DNA of 64,000 nt. Source: Isoetes taiwanensis (Eukaryota > Streptophyta > Lycopodiopsida > Isoetales > Isoetaceae). The notes beneath the pieces are model-generated. The model saw only the letters and a program-made list of their open reading frames with translations. It was not told where the DNA came from and ran no database searches. Position 1 is the first letter of the stretch; each line of letters starts with the position of its first letter. The translations under genes and the position numbers were made by a program. The stretch is from assembly GCA_021234155.1 (NCBI GenBank), contig JAJEKV010000048.1, positions 1,453,873 through 1,517,872 on the forward strand. Direction: 5' to 3'. Shown one piece after another: positions 20,755-32,566 of this stretch.

Positions 20755-23700
20755 TCATTTTAGTTTGCTTTTGACCTCCAAGAAGCTACTCATTTCATTG
20801 ATGAGCCATTCCTTCTCGATGGTTTCGAGTCCAGCGCCAAAGTTATATTTCTCAATGCCTTCCGTGATGCAACATGTAGTAACCAATTGGCCATTTTGCT
20901 TCTGAGAGCAATAAAAAGGAAATATTTAGGTCCATGTATTTACAAAATAGATTATATACTAAATGGTAATAAATACTAACGCCTTCAGCCATGATATCAA
21001 TAGAACTTATATCCTTGGTCTGGCCTTCTACTGCGTGTTTCCAAAGGTTTGGAATTTCCCATGTAATAGAGAAGTTTGACCTTGTAATCTTGATATCAGT
21101 GGCAACAGTGAGACTGGAAAGAACATTTTGTGCAAGGCTGAAACAATAAACAATGCATTATTAGCCTTTGAATTGAATGCACATATTTATAGAAATATTA
21201 CAGGAAGACTAAAAACCCATAAGCATCTGATCAATTCAGTTGTGTATGTATCTTGAATGTCACAATTGCAAGTCGAAGAGTTAACTAATTTGTTTTTTTT
21301 CAAATGTTTACTTAAGGACTAAACTGACCTGGCACCAACAACCCAAAAGGGAAGAGAAAAGAGAGTAAACAGCAGAGGTGCTCCACCAATTATTGCAGAT
21401 CTCGTCCACAAAACTAAAAAAGAATTCCATGCCTGCATGCACAATGTGTGAAGTGGATAGAAATCTATGCAAAATAATTATATATATGCAAAACATCTAT
21501 ATAGGCAGGTCGATATAAAAAGTACTGAAAATATAGTCGTAACGCTGTGCACAGTGAATATTTCATACCATCTAAGGGGCAGGACAATATACCACTGCAA
21601 ATGTGCCCATTCTCAAAATCTCTGCAGAAAGCCTCATTGGAGGGATTCGAATTTGCAATGAACTTGAGGTTCTCTTCAGATCCTGATATAAGATTAAGTG
21701 AATTATGAAAAATGCCAAAAGAACATTCGAAGTTCAACAAAACAGAAGGAACAAGAAGTCCTGTTTGTCAGTTCTGGATTGGATTGACCAGGAATTCCAA
21801 TAGAAAACATGTAAAACAGTTTGAATTTTCATGTGCATGCTGCATACATAATCTAACTAACGCTTTCTCTCTTTCTTTTTTAATAAACATTTATCAATGA
21901 CTGGATTTATTGGTATTAACAGCAATACCTGTACTTTTGACCCACAGTGTCCCATCAAACATAGCTTGAGCAGCAGCAAAAGACAGAATTATTGAGGAAA
22001 GAAAACAGCTAGCAAAAGCAACACCTAAATGCAACGATGAAACAGCTATCAAGCAGAATTTGTGTCCTCTCCTGAACTTATGAGAGGAATAAAACTATCG
22101 TCTATATAAGGGATTTTGAAAATAATAGTTTATTTACCACTCGTGTTCCAGCTGGGCGGTTATTCTTCTTAGCATATGTGAAGTTGGGAACAGCTGTATC
22201 CAAATTTCTCCAAGAATTCAGTGCATGCAATGCCTCCTCCGGAGACTGCAACAATACACTCACTTCTAAGATAATCTTTTTAAATGCCTGAAACTGATAG
22301 AATGCAGTAAAACCTGGAATCGATCCTCAGGTGCTGGCTCTAGAAAATGCTCAATGATGTCTATAAGTTGAGAACTCATAGCGACAGAATCTTGAAAGTA
22401 AATTTTCAGCCGCTTCTGCAATCACAGACAAAAGAATCTGGCTGAAGAGTGTTGATCAAAATCTACTACCATAAACGGCCAAAGTAACCTGTGGAAATGA
22501 GGATGGCGACCTTCCAGATAAAAGAAACAAGAGGGTACCACCAAGACCATATATGTCCGTTTGTAGTGTTGCTCTGTTTTGAAATTGCTCAGGTGCCATG
22601 TATCCATACTGTAAATGGGCAAATTTAGACGTCAACCAAATGTAAATATGCATTATGAGAACAAAACAACAAAGGGAGGTTGGTAAAATCACCGTGCCCA
22701 CAACTGTACTTCCAGTTGGTGCAATGGACGCTGCATCTTGTACTGCCCCAAAATCAACAAGTTGTACCTTACCATTCACTTCATCTAGAATAATATTCTC
22801 TGGCTGCATCCAAAAATAAGATGAGCATGCATGGAGGAAAACAAATGACTCCGAGCTAAAACTTGTGATACTGCTTTAACAAACAGTTCAAATCAGAGTC
22901 ATTATTCAAGCTATGAACGATCTGTAAGTGCTAAGGGATGAAGAATCATTATATGAGGTTTGACTTTTTATTTGCAAGGCAACAATTTTCTCTCTGCTTT
23001 GAACTTCCTCTGAACTACAGCATTTGAAGTAAAAAACTATAAAAAGGTATTAGGTAATGTATACCTTGATATCTCTATGAATGACCGGAGGTCTAAGACT
23101 TTGAAGGTACTTCAGAACTTCCAGGACCTGCTTTTAGCATCATTCAACATCATTTAACATGCAAATAAATTCCATATACAAGTACACTGCAGAAGTTTCA
23201 TCTGAAGATTTCATGTATACAAATCAGAAAGCGAAAATATATAAAACCTGAATTGCAATCTCCATGACTTCCTTTTCAGAAAATCGTCTCCCATTCATGA
23301 CAAGTCTTTCCAAGGACGCCCCTCTAGCAAGCCTCTGCACAATGAAAAAGGAGCGATCTGTATCACTGTCTACCTGCAAAAATGAAGGTTGACAAGAAAA
23401 TTATTATGGCATGTCATCAGAAAAAGGGGCAGCAAGATTTCCAAGCAATATTACGAGCCATATGCCAGAACAGGATAAAGCGTTCCGCCTTAGTTTCAAT
23501 GTTTTGTTTGAAAATACTTTCTCCAGTAAAGGCTCGTAAAATAATAAAGCCACGTACCTTAGTTTCAATGTTTTGCTTGAAAATGCTTTCTTTAGTAAAG
23601 GCTCATAAAATAATAAAGCCACGTATGTTTTTATCATGGAAGTGCATAAATGCCTAAGCTTTCACTTCACAGCATCAGCATAAATACTAAAACAACGAAT

Positions 23701-25723
23701 TATATATCTTTGGCTCTGCTGCATGATGGCTAGGCGAGAAATCTCCTAATTATCTATGTCATAGTCATTCTGAACAAGTAGAAGGCTTGGATCTCTCAGA
23801 ATACTATACGGTTGTCAAGCAAACGTAAATGCTTTCCTTTAAAAATAACCTCACATTTGACTTGTTACCACTTTGGGACTTTGCTAAGCTGGTTATATCA
23901 AATAGCGATACAGTATTTGATACAGTAAAAAAATAGGATTTATCCAAAGGCTTTTAAAGGGAAACTTAATAGCCCTTGGAAAGATGGGCCTTTTGTAAAA
24001 CTTGATAGGCTGTTAAAGGCTAGGTGTTCAAAATGATATTAAACAGAAGCCATTCCATTACATCCTATAAGAATAAAAAGCATCAATGAGCCCTCTTCTT
24101 TGTTACGGAAGCCTTTCAAGGTAGCAGAAAAAACATTAGGAAGCCTGAATGCCATATATCATAATAGGATTTATCCAAAGGCTTTTAAAGGGAGACTTAA
24201 TAGCCCTTGGACAGATAGGCCTTTCTTAAAACTTGATAGGCTGTTAAAGGCTAGATGTTCAAAATAATATTAGACAGAAGCCATTCCATTACAATTCTAT
24301 AAGAATAAACAGCACCAATGAGCCCTCTTCTTTGTTACTGAAGCTTTTCAAGATAGCAGGAAAAACATTAGGAATTACAAGCCTGAATGCCGTATATCAT
24401 AATCTGTCAATTTTCAACGGTGTGTGCTTGTAGTTCAGGATCAAAATCAGATCTGCCTTAAGGGAAAAGGATGGAGAATAGCCAATCGAACACACCTCAA
24501 AATAATCAATATATTCAGCTATTCCAGGATGCTTCAATGATTTGAGTACTGTAGCTTCGCGATTAAAAAGATCAAGATCCTGTAAAACACATTTCTTATC
24601 AGTTTCTAAAGAACTTCTCATATCAACTGAGTTCAATCAACAAGAAACCAAACTTTCAGTCCCTCTGGCTTTATGCAGTTGTTTAATCAGTTTCACAATT
24701 CACTAAACGCAAAAGGTGACATTTGAAACGTCTGTACAAGTCATTTTCAGGATAAAAAGGAAAAGGGTCTTAGCTAAGCTTTTATGATGCATTAGGCTCC
24801 TCGCAGTACATATTTCATAATGGAATCCATTAAATGAGACAACTTCCATTGAATTTGAAATGTCAGGACGATCAGCCATGTGTAGTTCATCCCAACATTG
24901 CTATTCGTATGCTTAATAGGGCAATTTAAATAACCTACAAGTACTTTCTATATTGCTTGTAAATAGTTCTTTCTGTATTTGCATGACCTTCCAAGCTTTC
25001 ATGTTGCGCAAAGAAATTGATTTCAAAGCAACAACTTCTCCCTCGCTAGTTTCTGCTTCGTATGTAACGCCCATACCGCCTTGGCCTAAGACTTTGGTAA
25101 TTTTATAATTCCCTACGATGTCACCTTCTTTATGGATTGTAGCCAGTGAACTTTGTTTCAGTTGCCAAATACTATCACCATCATCTTCTATTTGCTTAAC
25201 AGGCCAAATGCCATCAATGTCTTCATCTCTGCTTTAAATATGTACGAATGTTCTCTTAGACAAATCATATAGCTATAAACTAAATATAAATGCAAACTGT
25301 ATAGATCAAGCTTACTTGGCACGAGATTTCAGATGAAAATGCCGATCATTCTCATAGTGGCAATGAAAATGCCACCAAGTGAACTTTGTATGACTGGCAA
25401 CAAAGGGTATAATACAGGGGTTCTTAAAGCGGTACCAACTTGCTACACTGTTAACATGGTGCTGCAAATTGACGCAAACAAGTTTATCAATGTTTATTTG
25501 CCGATGGACCAGACAATACCATACGATGCAAAAACGCAAGATTTCGCATCAACTCGTACATATCTTTCTTCAAAAACAGTGCACTTGATACTGTAATAAT
25601 TTCAATTTCTAATGAAAGAGCATAAAATGTCTTCGGGTTATCGATGTTCAGTGAGAGAGAGATTGACAATAGCGAGGAAAAAGTGCTTACAAAACTAGAG
25701 GATTGCATCGTCAAGGAGCTCAT
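20755..25723 (-). CDS. Ser/Thr protein kinase, probable plastid type, 14 exons
   Basis: I could join 14 exons, all with GT-AG borders and matching phase: 25691-25723, 25316-25461, 24988-25228, 24496-24579, 23248-23373, 23065-23127, 22693-22803, 22489-22608, 22314-22415, 22138-22245, 21593-21682, 21329-21432, 20981-21137 and 20755-20901. They total 1632 nt, or 543 residues plus a stop. Kinase motifs are all present: P-loop GQGGMG at 108-113, VALK with Lys129, helix-C Glu148, HRD at 227-229, DFG at 248-250 and APE at 273-275. The DFG loop and the YGYMAPEQF segment resemble cyanobacterial-like plant kinases. After the kinase domain, a hydrophobic stretch encoded mainly by exon 12 (LLFTLFSLPFWVVG) suggests a membrane anchor. 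The Ser-rich N-terminus (MSSLTMQSSSF) fits a transit peptide, which is inference. The start is the only ATG upstream with a matching donor. No defect is visible, so it is probably functional. Confidence 0.88.
23490..24403. repeat. two tandem duplications inside kinase intron 4
   Basis: A 69-bp unit starting TTAGTTTCAATGTTTTG is present twice from 23490 to about 23627. A larger 231-bp unit starting AATAGGATTTATCCAAAGGC is present twice, from 23932 and from 24163 to 24403. Small differences include a short insertion (GAATTACAA region) near the end of the second copy. Both lie in the 1122-bp intron between the exons at 24496-24579 and 23248-23373 and do not touch splice sites. Confidence 0.85.
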
Positions 25724-26565
25724 GGCACCTTACACCCAATGCGATTTGGCACATCCGCAGACGAAATTAACATTATAAAAAGTGACACTGACAAGTAAAA
25801 GGGAGCTTTGTAATATGTTCGGATACATGTAGACATGCTTCAGTCTTGAGCATATAGGGCACCAGCCTCCAATCTAAATTTTGTATTAATCAGCAATAAT
25901 CAATAATGCCGCTCTTTGGCACGTATGCACAAACACGGGCGGGACTTTGAAGCAATTTTAGAGTGTCCATGTTGCTGCCACGTAAGACTTTTATTCACGT
26001 GGATGTAATTACAAGCGTTGGATTTCATCTATAGCTGTGGAAATTCAAGAAAATTCCAAGTGGGATGTCCGGTGGCTATGGCAGCGCGGCCAAATGCTCG
26101 ACCTGTTCAGAATCAGAATCAGAATATGAAGAACAAACACATGATCTGAATCGTTGATCATGAGGATTTTGCCCTATTCCTGCCGGCAAAGGATTCTACA
26201 GTTTTGATTCAGGAATCAAGAAACGGGTTCATTTTGCATGCCTATCTCCGGCGACAGAGGGTTTTGGTCGACCTTTGAAGTCTCTTAGACCTATTCCAGT
26301 TGCTTGCATTTCTCTCATAATCATGTGAACATGAGATGTTTGAGATCAAGTCTATTTGCATGAAATGTGGAGGTCCGAATAGCCCATATTTTTAATACTT
26401 ATGGTCCAAGGATGTGCATTGGTGATGGGCGGGTAGTGAGCAGTTTTGTCGCACAGGCATTACAAAAAGAGCCACTGACAGTTCTATTGTGATTGGCATG
26501 GTGCTGGCTATAGCATTTTTTTGTCATGCAACCGGAGTTTTTGCAGTCAGATCAGAGGGGTTCTT
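25724..26565. other. upstream region of the kinase gene
   Basis: This interval should contain the promoter and 5' leader of the minus-strand kinase gene. I see no clear TATA box at a sensible distance from 25723 and no other gene. The small ORFs lack features. Confidence 0.4.
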
Positions 26566-26569
26566 TGAT

Positions 26570-27856
26570 TTCAAGAGGAGGGAAAATACAAGGGTCCCAA
26601 TATTATGGTAAACTGTCCTATGGTATGTGGCAGTGATGAGAATATGAGTCATATCTTTTTTTGTAGTAAGCTTAATGGCTTCTGGACTTGGTTTGCTAGC
26701 AAATTTGGTATAGCCAATAATCAAAATCTTCTTTCCCTTCTCCAATCTGATGATAAATTTGTCAACATCATTATTTACATTGCTTTGTGGAATATATGGA
26801 AATCTAGAAGTCGTGTACTGTATGGGAAGAAGAGGCTTTCTATCTTTTAAATAAAACTTTATTTTCAATTTGACTTTGAAACTCTTGCTACTGCTCATAA
26901 GAAAAGATATGGTACTAACTATGACAGGAAATGGGAGGCTTATGGATAGTATAAGGGACACTTTAAATTATTTGTTTCCAATTTGAATGTAGTAGATTCT
27001 AATATTCTTTTTTCTGATGATCCTAGAATATCTTGAGTTCCTTCGTGGAGATGGAAGAAATAAATTTGATGATCACTCCCCATTCAGTCAGTCATCAAAG
27101 GATCTGATTTCGCTGAGTAATTTAGCTACTTCAATGGAATCTTTCCTAATGAGAGAAGGGCATAGAAGGTATCAGAAAACAGTGAAGATTTGTGGGCTGC
27201 TATCTTTTGTAGGGAGGTAGTGTGTGTGGACATTTCTGGTGAATAACAATCTTATTCTCACTGAGAGGCAGCAGACAAGATACAAGACCATGTATTACAA
27301 TCATAAACTTCTTGATGATATGTATGGATCCTTTCTGATTCTTTTGGAGGACAATGACAAATTTCGTCTGTTCTACAGCAACAATTGGCCTGCTGAGCAA
27401 TACTCCTTTGGAACTACTGATGCCTTCAATGCCTATTTTAACTCCATTTTCTTTCTGACTCCTAAACATTACATCCTCCTTGCTTTTCCCAGAACATACT
27501 TGTGCTCTTGTTTAATTTTTGATCTAGCTTCACTATTTTGGAATATTAACCTGTTGGTAGGATTCAAGAGCAGGGATAACAGTTAGTCATTTACTTCATG
27601 ATCTGCTCGAGCAGTTGGACATTTTGGGAGAATTTTACATTCAGGACTCTATAATTACTTATCCTATACACCTTATAATCTTTTTGATATTTCAAATCAT
27701 AGTTCTATTGTGCTATGAGGCTCTGTACTGGTTATAAACTTCTATCTTTGGCATGCTTCTGTATCAGAAGCATGTTCTTTGCTATATACTTGAGGTTTTA
27801 TAATTAATGATAAAACCATCTCTTACTTTCAAAAAAATAAAAAATAAAAATAAAAA
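26570..27856 (+). mobile_element. 5'-truncated L1-type LINE, 3' end only
   Basis: The segment opens with a zf-RVT-like C-terminal piece of LINE ORF2 (CGSDENMSHIFFCSKLNGFW, then ALWNIWKSRS, 26605-26850). It continues as frame-broken sequence and ends with TAATTAATGATAAAACC and an A-rich tail (27829-27856, AAAAAATAAAAAATAAAAAT). The conserved CxxC-like/H/C finger pattern is partly preserved. Target duplication was not evident. It is one of at least three L1-related pieces in the window, along with 49.1-55.1 kb and the poly-T end at 41.28 kb. Confidence 0.75.
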
Positions 27857-27944
27857 GGCCATTGTCTTCAAATTATAAGACTTCTTTTTCCACATAGATA
27901 GATGTGCACCAAACTGGAGGCAAGATCCCATAGGGTTTGAGAAG

Positions 27945-28500
27945 AAAAGTTCTGAGAGTCTTAGTTACAGGAGGTGCCGGACATGTGGGCAGTCATCTTT
28001 AGACAAGTTAATGGCCAGAGGGGACAACGTTATTGTGGTTGGTAATTTCTTTACAGGGAGAAAAGAGAACATGATGCATCATTTTGGCAATCCGAGGTTT
28101 GAACTGATCAGGCATGATGTAGTTGAGCCTCTTCTGGTGGAGGTAATCAGATCTATCATCTGGCCTGCCCTACTTCTCATGTTCACTACAAGCATAACTC
28201 TGTCAACACTATCAAACATTGAACATGTTCAGGCTTGCTAGGCGTGTAGGCGCTCATTTTCTCTTGACCAGCACAAGTGAGGTATATGGAGATCCACTGG
28301 AGCATCCACAAAAGGAAGGAAGGAAGGAAGGAAGGAAGGAAGGAAGGAAGTATATTTTAACGTCCGCGGAGGCCAAAGTTGACCTATGAGACGGTACATG
28401 CAGTACACAAAGAGTACTGGGGCAATGTCAACCCTATAGGTGTGCCAGCTGTTATGATGAAGGGAAGAGAGCTGTAGAGACACTTACCATGGATTATCAT
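27945..28500 (+). pseudogene. processed UDP-glucuronate decarboxylase pseudogene
   Basis: Without introns, the text reads VTGGAGHVGSHL (the Rossmann NAD-binding glycine motif), LMARGDNVIVVGNFFTGRKE, NPRFELIRHDV, then in shifted frames [28 protein letters not shown] and, after an insertion, YWGNVNPIG and MDYHR. This matches plant UXS, which converts UDP-glucuronate to UDP-xylose. A stop (TAG after GSHL), several frameshifts and a SINE-like insertion (28313-28405) between PQK and YWGN disable it. The 3' third is missing. Lack of introns suggests retroposition. Confidence 0.8.
28313..28405 (-). mobile_element. 5'-truncated SINE-like copy with (TTCC)n tail
   Basis: On the minus strand a ~55-bp body ends in GGCCTCCGCGGACGTTAAAA and then a (CTTC)n microsatellite (28350-28313). 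The insertion interrupts the UXS pseudogene and is flanked by CACAAA (28307-28312 and 28406-28411), a likely target duplication. The body end matches two other copies in this window (38.83 kb and 57.33 kb) that carry different microsatellite tails. Confidence 0.65.
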
Positions 28501-28505
28501 AGAGT

Positions 28506-29050
28506 AGCCATTTGTGGAGGAGGCATTTTTGGCCTCTAAGATATTGTGAAGGGAAATCGTCAAAGAAGTGTTGCACAAGCTGGTAGATTCCTGTATCTTT
28601 TCTTCAAACCTGGCAATATCTCATTTGATCTTGAAGGTGTTGCATTGAGAGATGGTATATATGATGCAGATGGAACATATATATTAATGTGAAGGAAAGT
28701 ATGGAGCACGAGTAGTTTTTTCTTTGTCACAGGAAACAGCTACAATAGTTGCCAAGAGTCTACTTTGAGATCAAGAGTAAAAGACGAGAGAATATTAGAA
28801 AGGTAGAATGATCAAATATAGCAATGTGATTGAGATGGAATTTATACTATATATAGTCGTGGTTTTCAATGTCATGGGAAGAAGCATATCACGGCATCTT
28901 GGCTTATGTAAAACTGCAAAAGACAGATTGTAAACGATCTTTCAAGCTTTGAACTTGGAAAAGAGATATGGTTTACCAAAGTTGAGAATATATGTGCAAA
29001 TGAATTGAACTGATTGTTTTTTTTTGCGGATTATGAATGAGATTTTTCTT
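28506..29050. other. no recognised gene
   Basis: The interval between the decarboxylase relic and the HEAT-repeat exons has only short ORFs. I see no repeats or motifs worth naming. Confidence 0.4.
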
Positions 29051-29053
29051 CAG

Positions 29054-29300
29054 CTTGGAATCAATCAAGGATCTGTGGTGGCTATCGTTCAAGCTCTTGC
29101 AGAGTTTTCTTCTGTTGATGGTAAAAATCATTTCTAGAAACTACAAACTCTCTAATATTATGTCTGTTAACGTCAATTTGGTGTGGTTTAATCTTGTTAT
29201 CAAGCTATTCGCTTTGTTCTACATATGAAAGGAGTATTATCTCGTATTTTACCTCTTCTTAGAGGCCTAAAGGATGCTCAAAGGAGTATCTTTGCCGAAG
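29054..29300 (+). pseudogene. two exons of an MROH/SG6-like HEAT-repeat gene
   Basis: Exon 29054-29120 reads LGINQGSVVAIVQALAEF and exon 29205-29300 reads FVLHMKGVLSRILPLLRGLK followed by DAQRSIFAE. Borders are CAG|CT, GATG|GTAAAA, AAG|CT and GAAG|GTAGTC, and phases agree across the intron. The text matches the maestro-like HEAT-repeat proteins (plant SG6), large alpha-solenoid proteins of ~1700 residues. I found no convincing flanking exons and the sequence after 29300 soon meets stops, so this is probably a gene fragment. It could be part of a larger gene with long introns. Confidence 0.5.
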
Positions 29301-31560
29301 GTAGTCCTAGTCCATTCCTTGATCAACTTCCATGACAGCTTGAATGGACAATTAATGTGCTGGTTGAATTCCAGCTTTTAAATGTTGGCGTGAGGTGCTA
29401 TCAGGTTATGTCCAGGAACAATATTCAGTTGTTTTTCTAGGTCCTGACATGTAGTAAGTCAATAACCACTAATATAAAGAGTTATTTTCCTCTTCTCAAG
29501 GAAGTGTCTTTACATTTAGTTTATTTGCATTTCAGAGCTCAACTTCATTCTAACATTTTTTTTTTTTATTTAGAAAACATGCCCATTTAAGGTACATTAT
29601 TTCTACATAAAATACTCAACAAGAAATCCTGAAAAACGAAAAGTGTTCTCCTATAAAGCGATTGATGAGCCATAAAAATGGCCAAGATATAGCTAAGCAC
29701 CTAATAGTTTCGCATGTTAACATTTCTAAAGTTTCTAAAATGTAGGTTTGGATTCCACCATGAAAGCATCAATTCAACAAGAGCTAAATGTCTTGGAGAA
29801 GTTGCATGTGAACATCGTATAATGATTTCCCCCATTGCGAGGATGTCAATGTCATGCCACATTCTTCTATTAAGAGTTATTATTGTTGTCCATGAATGTG
29901 TAAAATACAAGCAAAATATGGAAATCTGCAATGTGGTTTTCCTTCTAAAAGAAGTTTGGAAAGGAAAAGAGACATTGATTAGATAGCTCTAATGAGAAGT
30001 CGTACTTATTGATGTTTATGATATTGCTTTTGGGGACTTGATGAGCTGAATATATAAAATCATTAACTACAATAGCGAGCTCGAAGTTTTTCTTGACAGT
30101 CCAGCAAGTCATTTTTGTTTAGTCAAAAAATTGCATGTCAAAACAGTATAAAGAATTCCTGACATGAGAGTTCATGTAACTAGGCTGCATTCCTGATCTA
30201 GATAGACTTGCAAACTTGTTGTTGAAGACTGTACCAGGCAGTCAAACTGCACCAGACTGTTGCGAATAACGATGGATGTTGAAATTTCTGTGCAGATGGA
30301 TTTGTTGCATATGTAATGAAGATGTTAATATTAGAAGTAGAAATGTGTATAGATTTCCTGAAGACGAGTATGTGCATGTGTATAGATTTCCTGAAGACGA
30401 GTATGTGCATGTGTATAGATTTCCTGAAGACGAGTATGTGCATTTCCGCTATAAAATCGAACGATGTCTAATTGTTGAGATAAAACAGGTGGCTCTGATT
30501 GAATTATATTTGGGGATAACTATTATACTTGAATGCTATATTGAGCAGCCTCCTCCCAAATGTTATTTCAGGAATTGTTCATAATTAGCTATTGTGAGTC
30601 ATGAAGTGATGCCCCTATGTGGAGCTTCAAAGCTCCTTAGTTTTTTTAAGCCGCATTCGTGAGCAGGGAATGTAAACTCTTTTCTCTCAAACTGAAAATC
30701 TATTAGAAGCCTCTCCTTTGATCTTAAACAACGTCCAGTAGATATGAAGGATTGTAGACATGGTAAACTGGAAGGACTAAGAACAAACAGAACATGAGTA
30801 AGAAGTTTTAGTTTTGGGAAGCATATTCATGACATAGGAATGAAAATTTGGCAAGTTTCAATCTGCTCATTTGTATCTTTTATAATATGCTTAGCGTACT
30901 CTATGAAGAATGGGACCTGTACATTAAGAACCTCTTTAATTCAATATAAATTTAATCATTTTTATAGTTAGTTCTTGAATTTTGTTTCATTTTGGGACAC
31001 ATGATCTACAAGAGTGAGCATTGAATGTTTATTATCAAATGCATATTCCTATGAGGAAGTGTAAGTTTATCCCCCGATTGGTCATTTGAGGAGTACTTTG
31101 CATGTCTTAACTATATAGTTGATTAATTTTAAATTAGTTGAATGAGTTACAGATGCTAACACGCTTTAAGCAAATATGCATTTGGTTGCCTTCTGTGATA
31201 TTTTTGGCTCGTAGATTCAGATACGGACACCTTGTTGGAGTGTTAAAGACTATTTACCAACTGAAATTGTAGGTTTTTCGTGAAGCAGGATATTAAAATT
31301 ATTGTGAATAGATCCCAAGGTGATTATTTTCTAGAAATGCCAAGGATTGTAGGTCTTTAAAAAAGTTTCTTAAAGGAGGAGAGCTATACGGAATCAAGAA
31401 ATGGAAAAAGTTCATCCATATGAATAAACTTAACAATTAACAAAAGCATTCTAGCATCTTTATTCTCAACTCAATGCTTTTTCTTGTACCTTTTGGTAGT
31501 TCTAGTTAAGTTGTAAAACATTGACCATTTATATTTTTTAAGATTTACATTGTCATTTTA
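29301..31560. other. mostly unassigned; triple 33-bp repeat inside an ORF
   Basis: No gene is recognised. At 30343-30441 a 33-bp unit (ATGTGTATAGATTTCCTGAA onward) is repeated three times without a difference. It lies within a 102-codon plus ORF (30276-30584), so that VYRFPEDEYVH appears three times in frame. A donor-like CAG|GTGGCT follows at about 30488. Otherwise the interval is AT-rich with no domain match. Confidence 0.45.
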
Positions 31561-31589
31561 TTATGTATGATTACAAAATACTGCCCATG

Positions 31590-31840
31590 CTTAACCAAGC
31601 TGGAGTGAAGAAAACACTCCATGCACCAAAGGAATTTGCTGCTTGCCTGAATAAGTGTACAAAATTGAAGGATCTTTTACAAGGTAAGTGCCTACACAAA
31701 CTCATAGTTATTTATGAACTGCAAGGTGATAGATTTTTACAAAATCTCCTCGTTTTAATGTATGGCAAATGTGGCACGTAATTTGTTTCATAGCATGCAC
31801 TCTCTAAGAAATGACCTGTCTTTGATCGATGCTTCCAGGT
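31590..31840 (+). pseudogene. PPR-protein fragment
   Basis: The plus frame reads EFAACLNKCTKLKDLLQGKC, LHKLIVIYE, DRFLQNLLVLMYGKCG, followed after a one-base shift by ARNLFHSMHS. This is the spacing of PLS-type pentatricopeptide repeats of organelle RNA-editing factors (GK.LH..I, FL.N.LV.MYGKCG, AR.LF..M). Only about two repeats survive, with a stop and a frameshift, and no upstream or downstream repeats are visible, so it is a relic. Confidence 0.7.
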
Positions 31841-32566
31841 TGGAGCTGATGCATATAACTGGCGAAAAGAAATAAGCCCCTTTGCACTATGCGTTGTACT
31901 AAAGAGTCCATGTTACAGGAGATTCTAATATCTTTGCCAAGCATTTGGAAGATGGAAACTACATTTTTTATTTTGTAACTTGAAATTAGCGCTGCTTTTG
32001 ATAACATTGATATAGGAAACTTTATTACAAATTACAAAGGCAAAATAACATTATCAAAACATGTAATTTCTGTAAAAAGTAATCAAACGTGCTTTTGACT
32101 AGTTATTTATACTTGCCAAATTTGGAAGAGAAAACCTCCAGATTTTACATTCTTTTTACAAAATTTCCACCAAAAATTTGCAAGCGTTTACTTTATCAGA
32201 TTGGATTTTTTCAACTTTAATCAAAAACTCTGGGGAGGAACCCCAAGTTTCAACCCTTGTTAAGATAGGTTTTTTATTCATTTTCTATAATGATTGAGAG
32301 GTACTAACATAAATTATATGAACTTGGAATATCTAATTATATGAACTTGGACCCAAAACAATACTTCTATAGCTCTCATTGTCGAGAGCTTTTTGTCGAG
32401 TTAAAATTGTGAAAACCCTAGCAATAAGCCCTTGGCAAGGGCCTTGGACAATGCTAAACACTCCAAAGGAAATTCTACAAGAAATAAAAAAGCTGAACCC
32501 GCATTCCATCATTGTACCTCCACATCTACACTGGAACAGATGCATAAGAAAACAAACCTTCCACTA
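31841..32566. other. no recognised gene
   Basis: This AT-rich stretch lies left of the copia LTR. A minus ORF and a plus ORF near 32350-32620 have no domain. The last five bases before the LTR are CACTA, the candidate target duplication discussed under the copia element. Confidence 0.4.

Noticed and set aside
21929-22024. Candidate kinase exon encoding a hydrophobic stretch (FASCFLSSIILSFAAAQAMF)
   Set aside because: It has splice-like borders but its frame does not join either neighbour. Skipping it joins 22138-22245 directly to 21593-21682 in phase with a family-like sequence.
30343-30441. CRISPR-like array
   Set aside because: The repeats are contiguous with no spacers and the host is a eukaryote.
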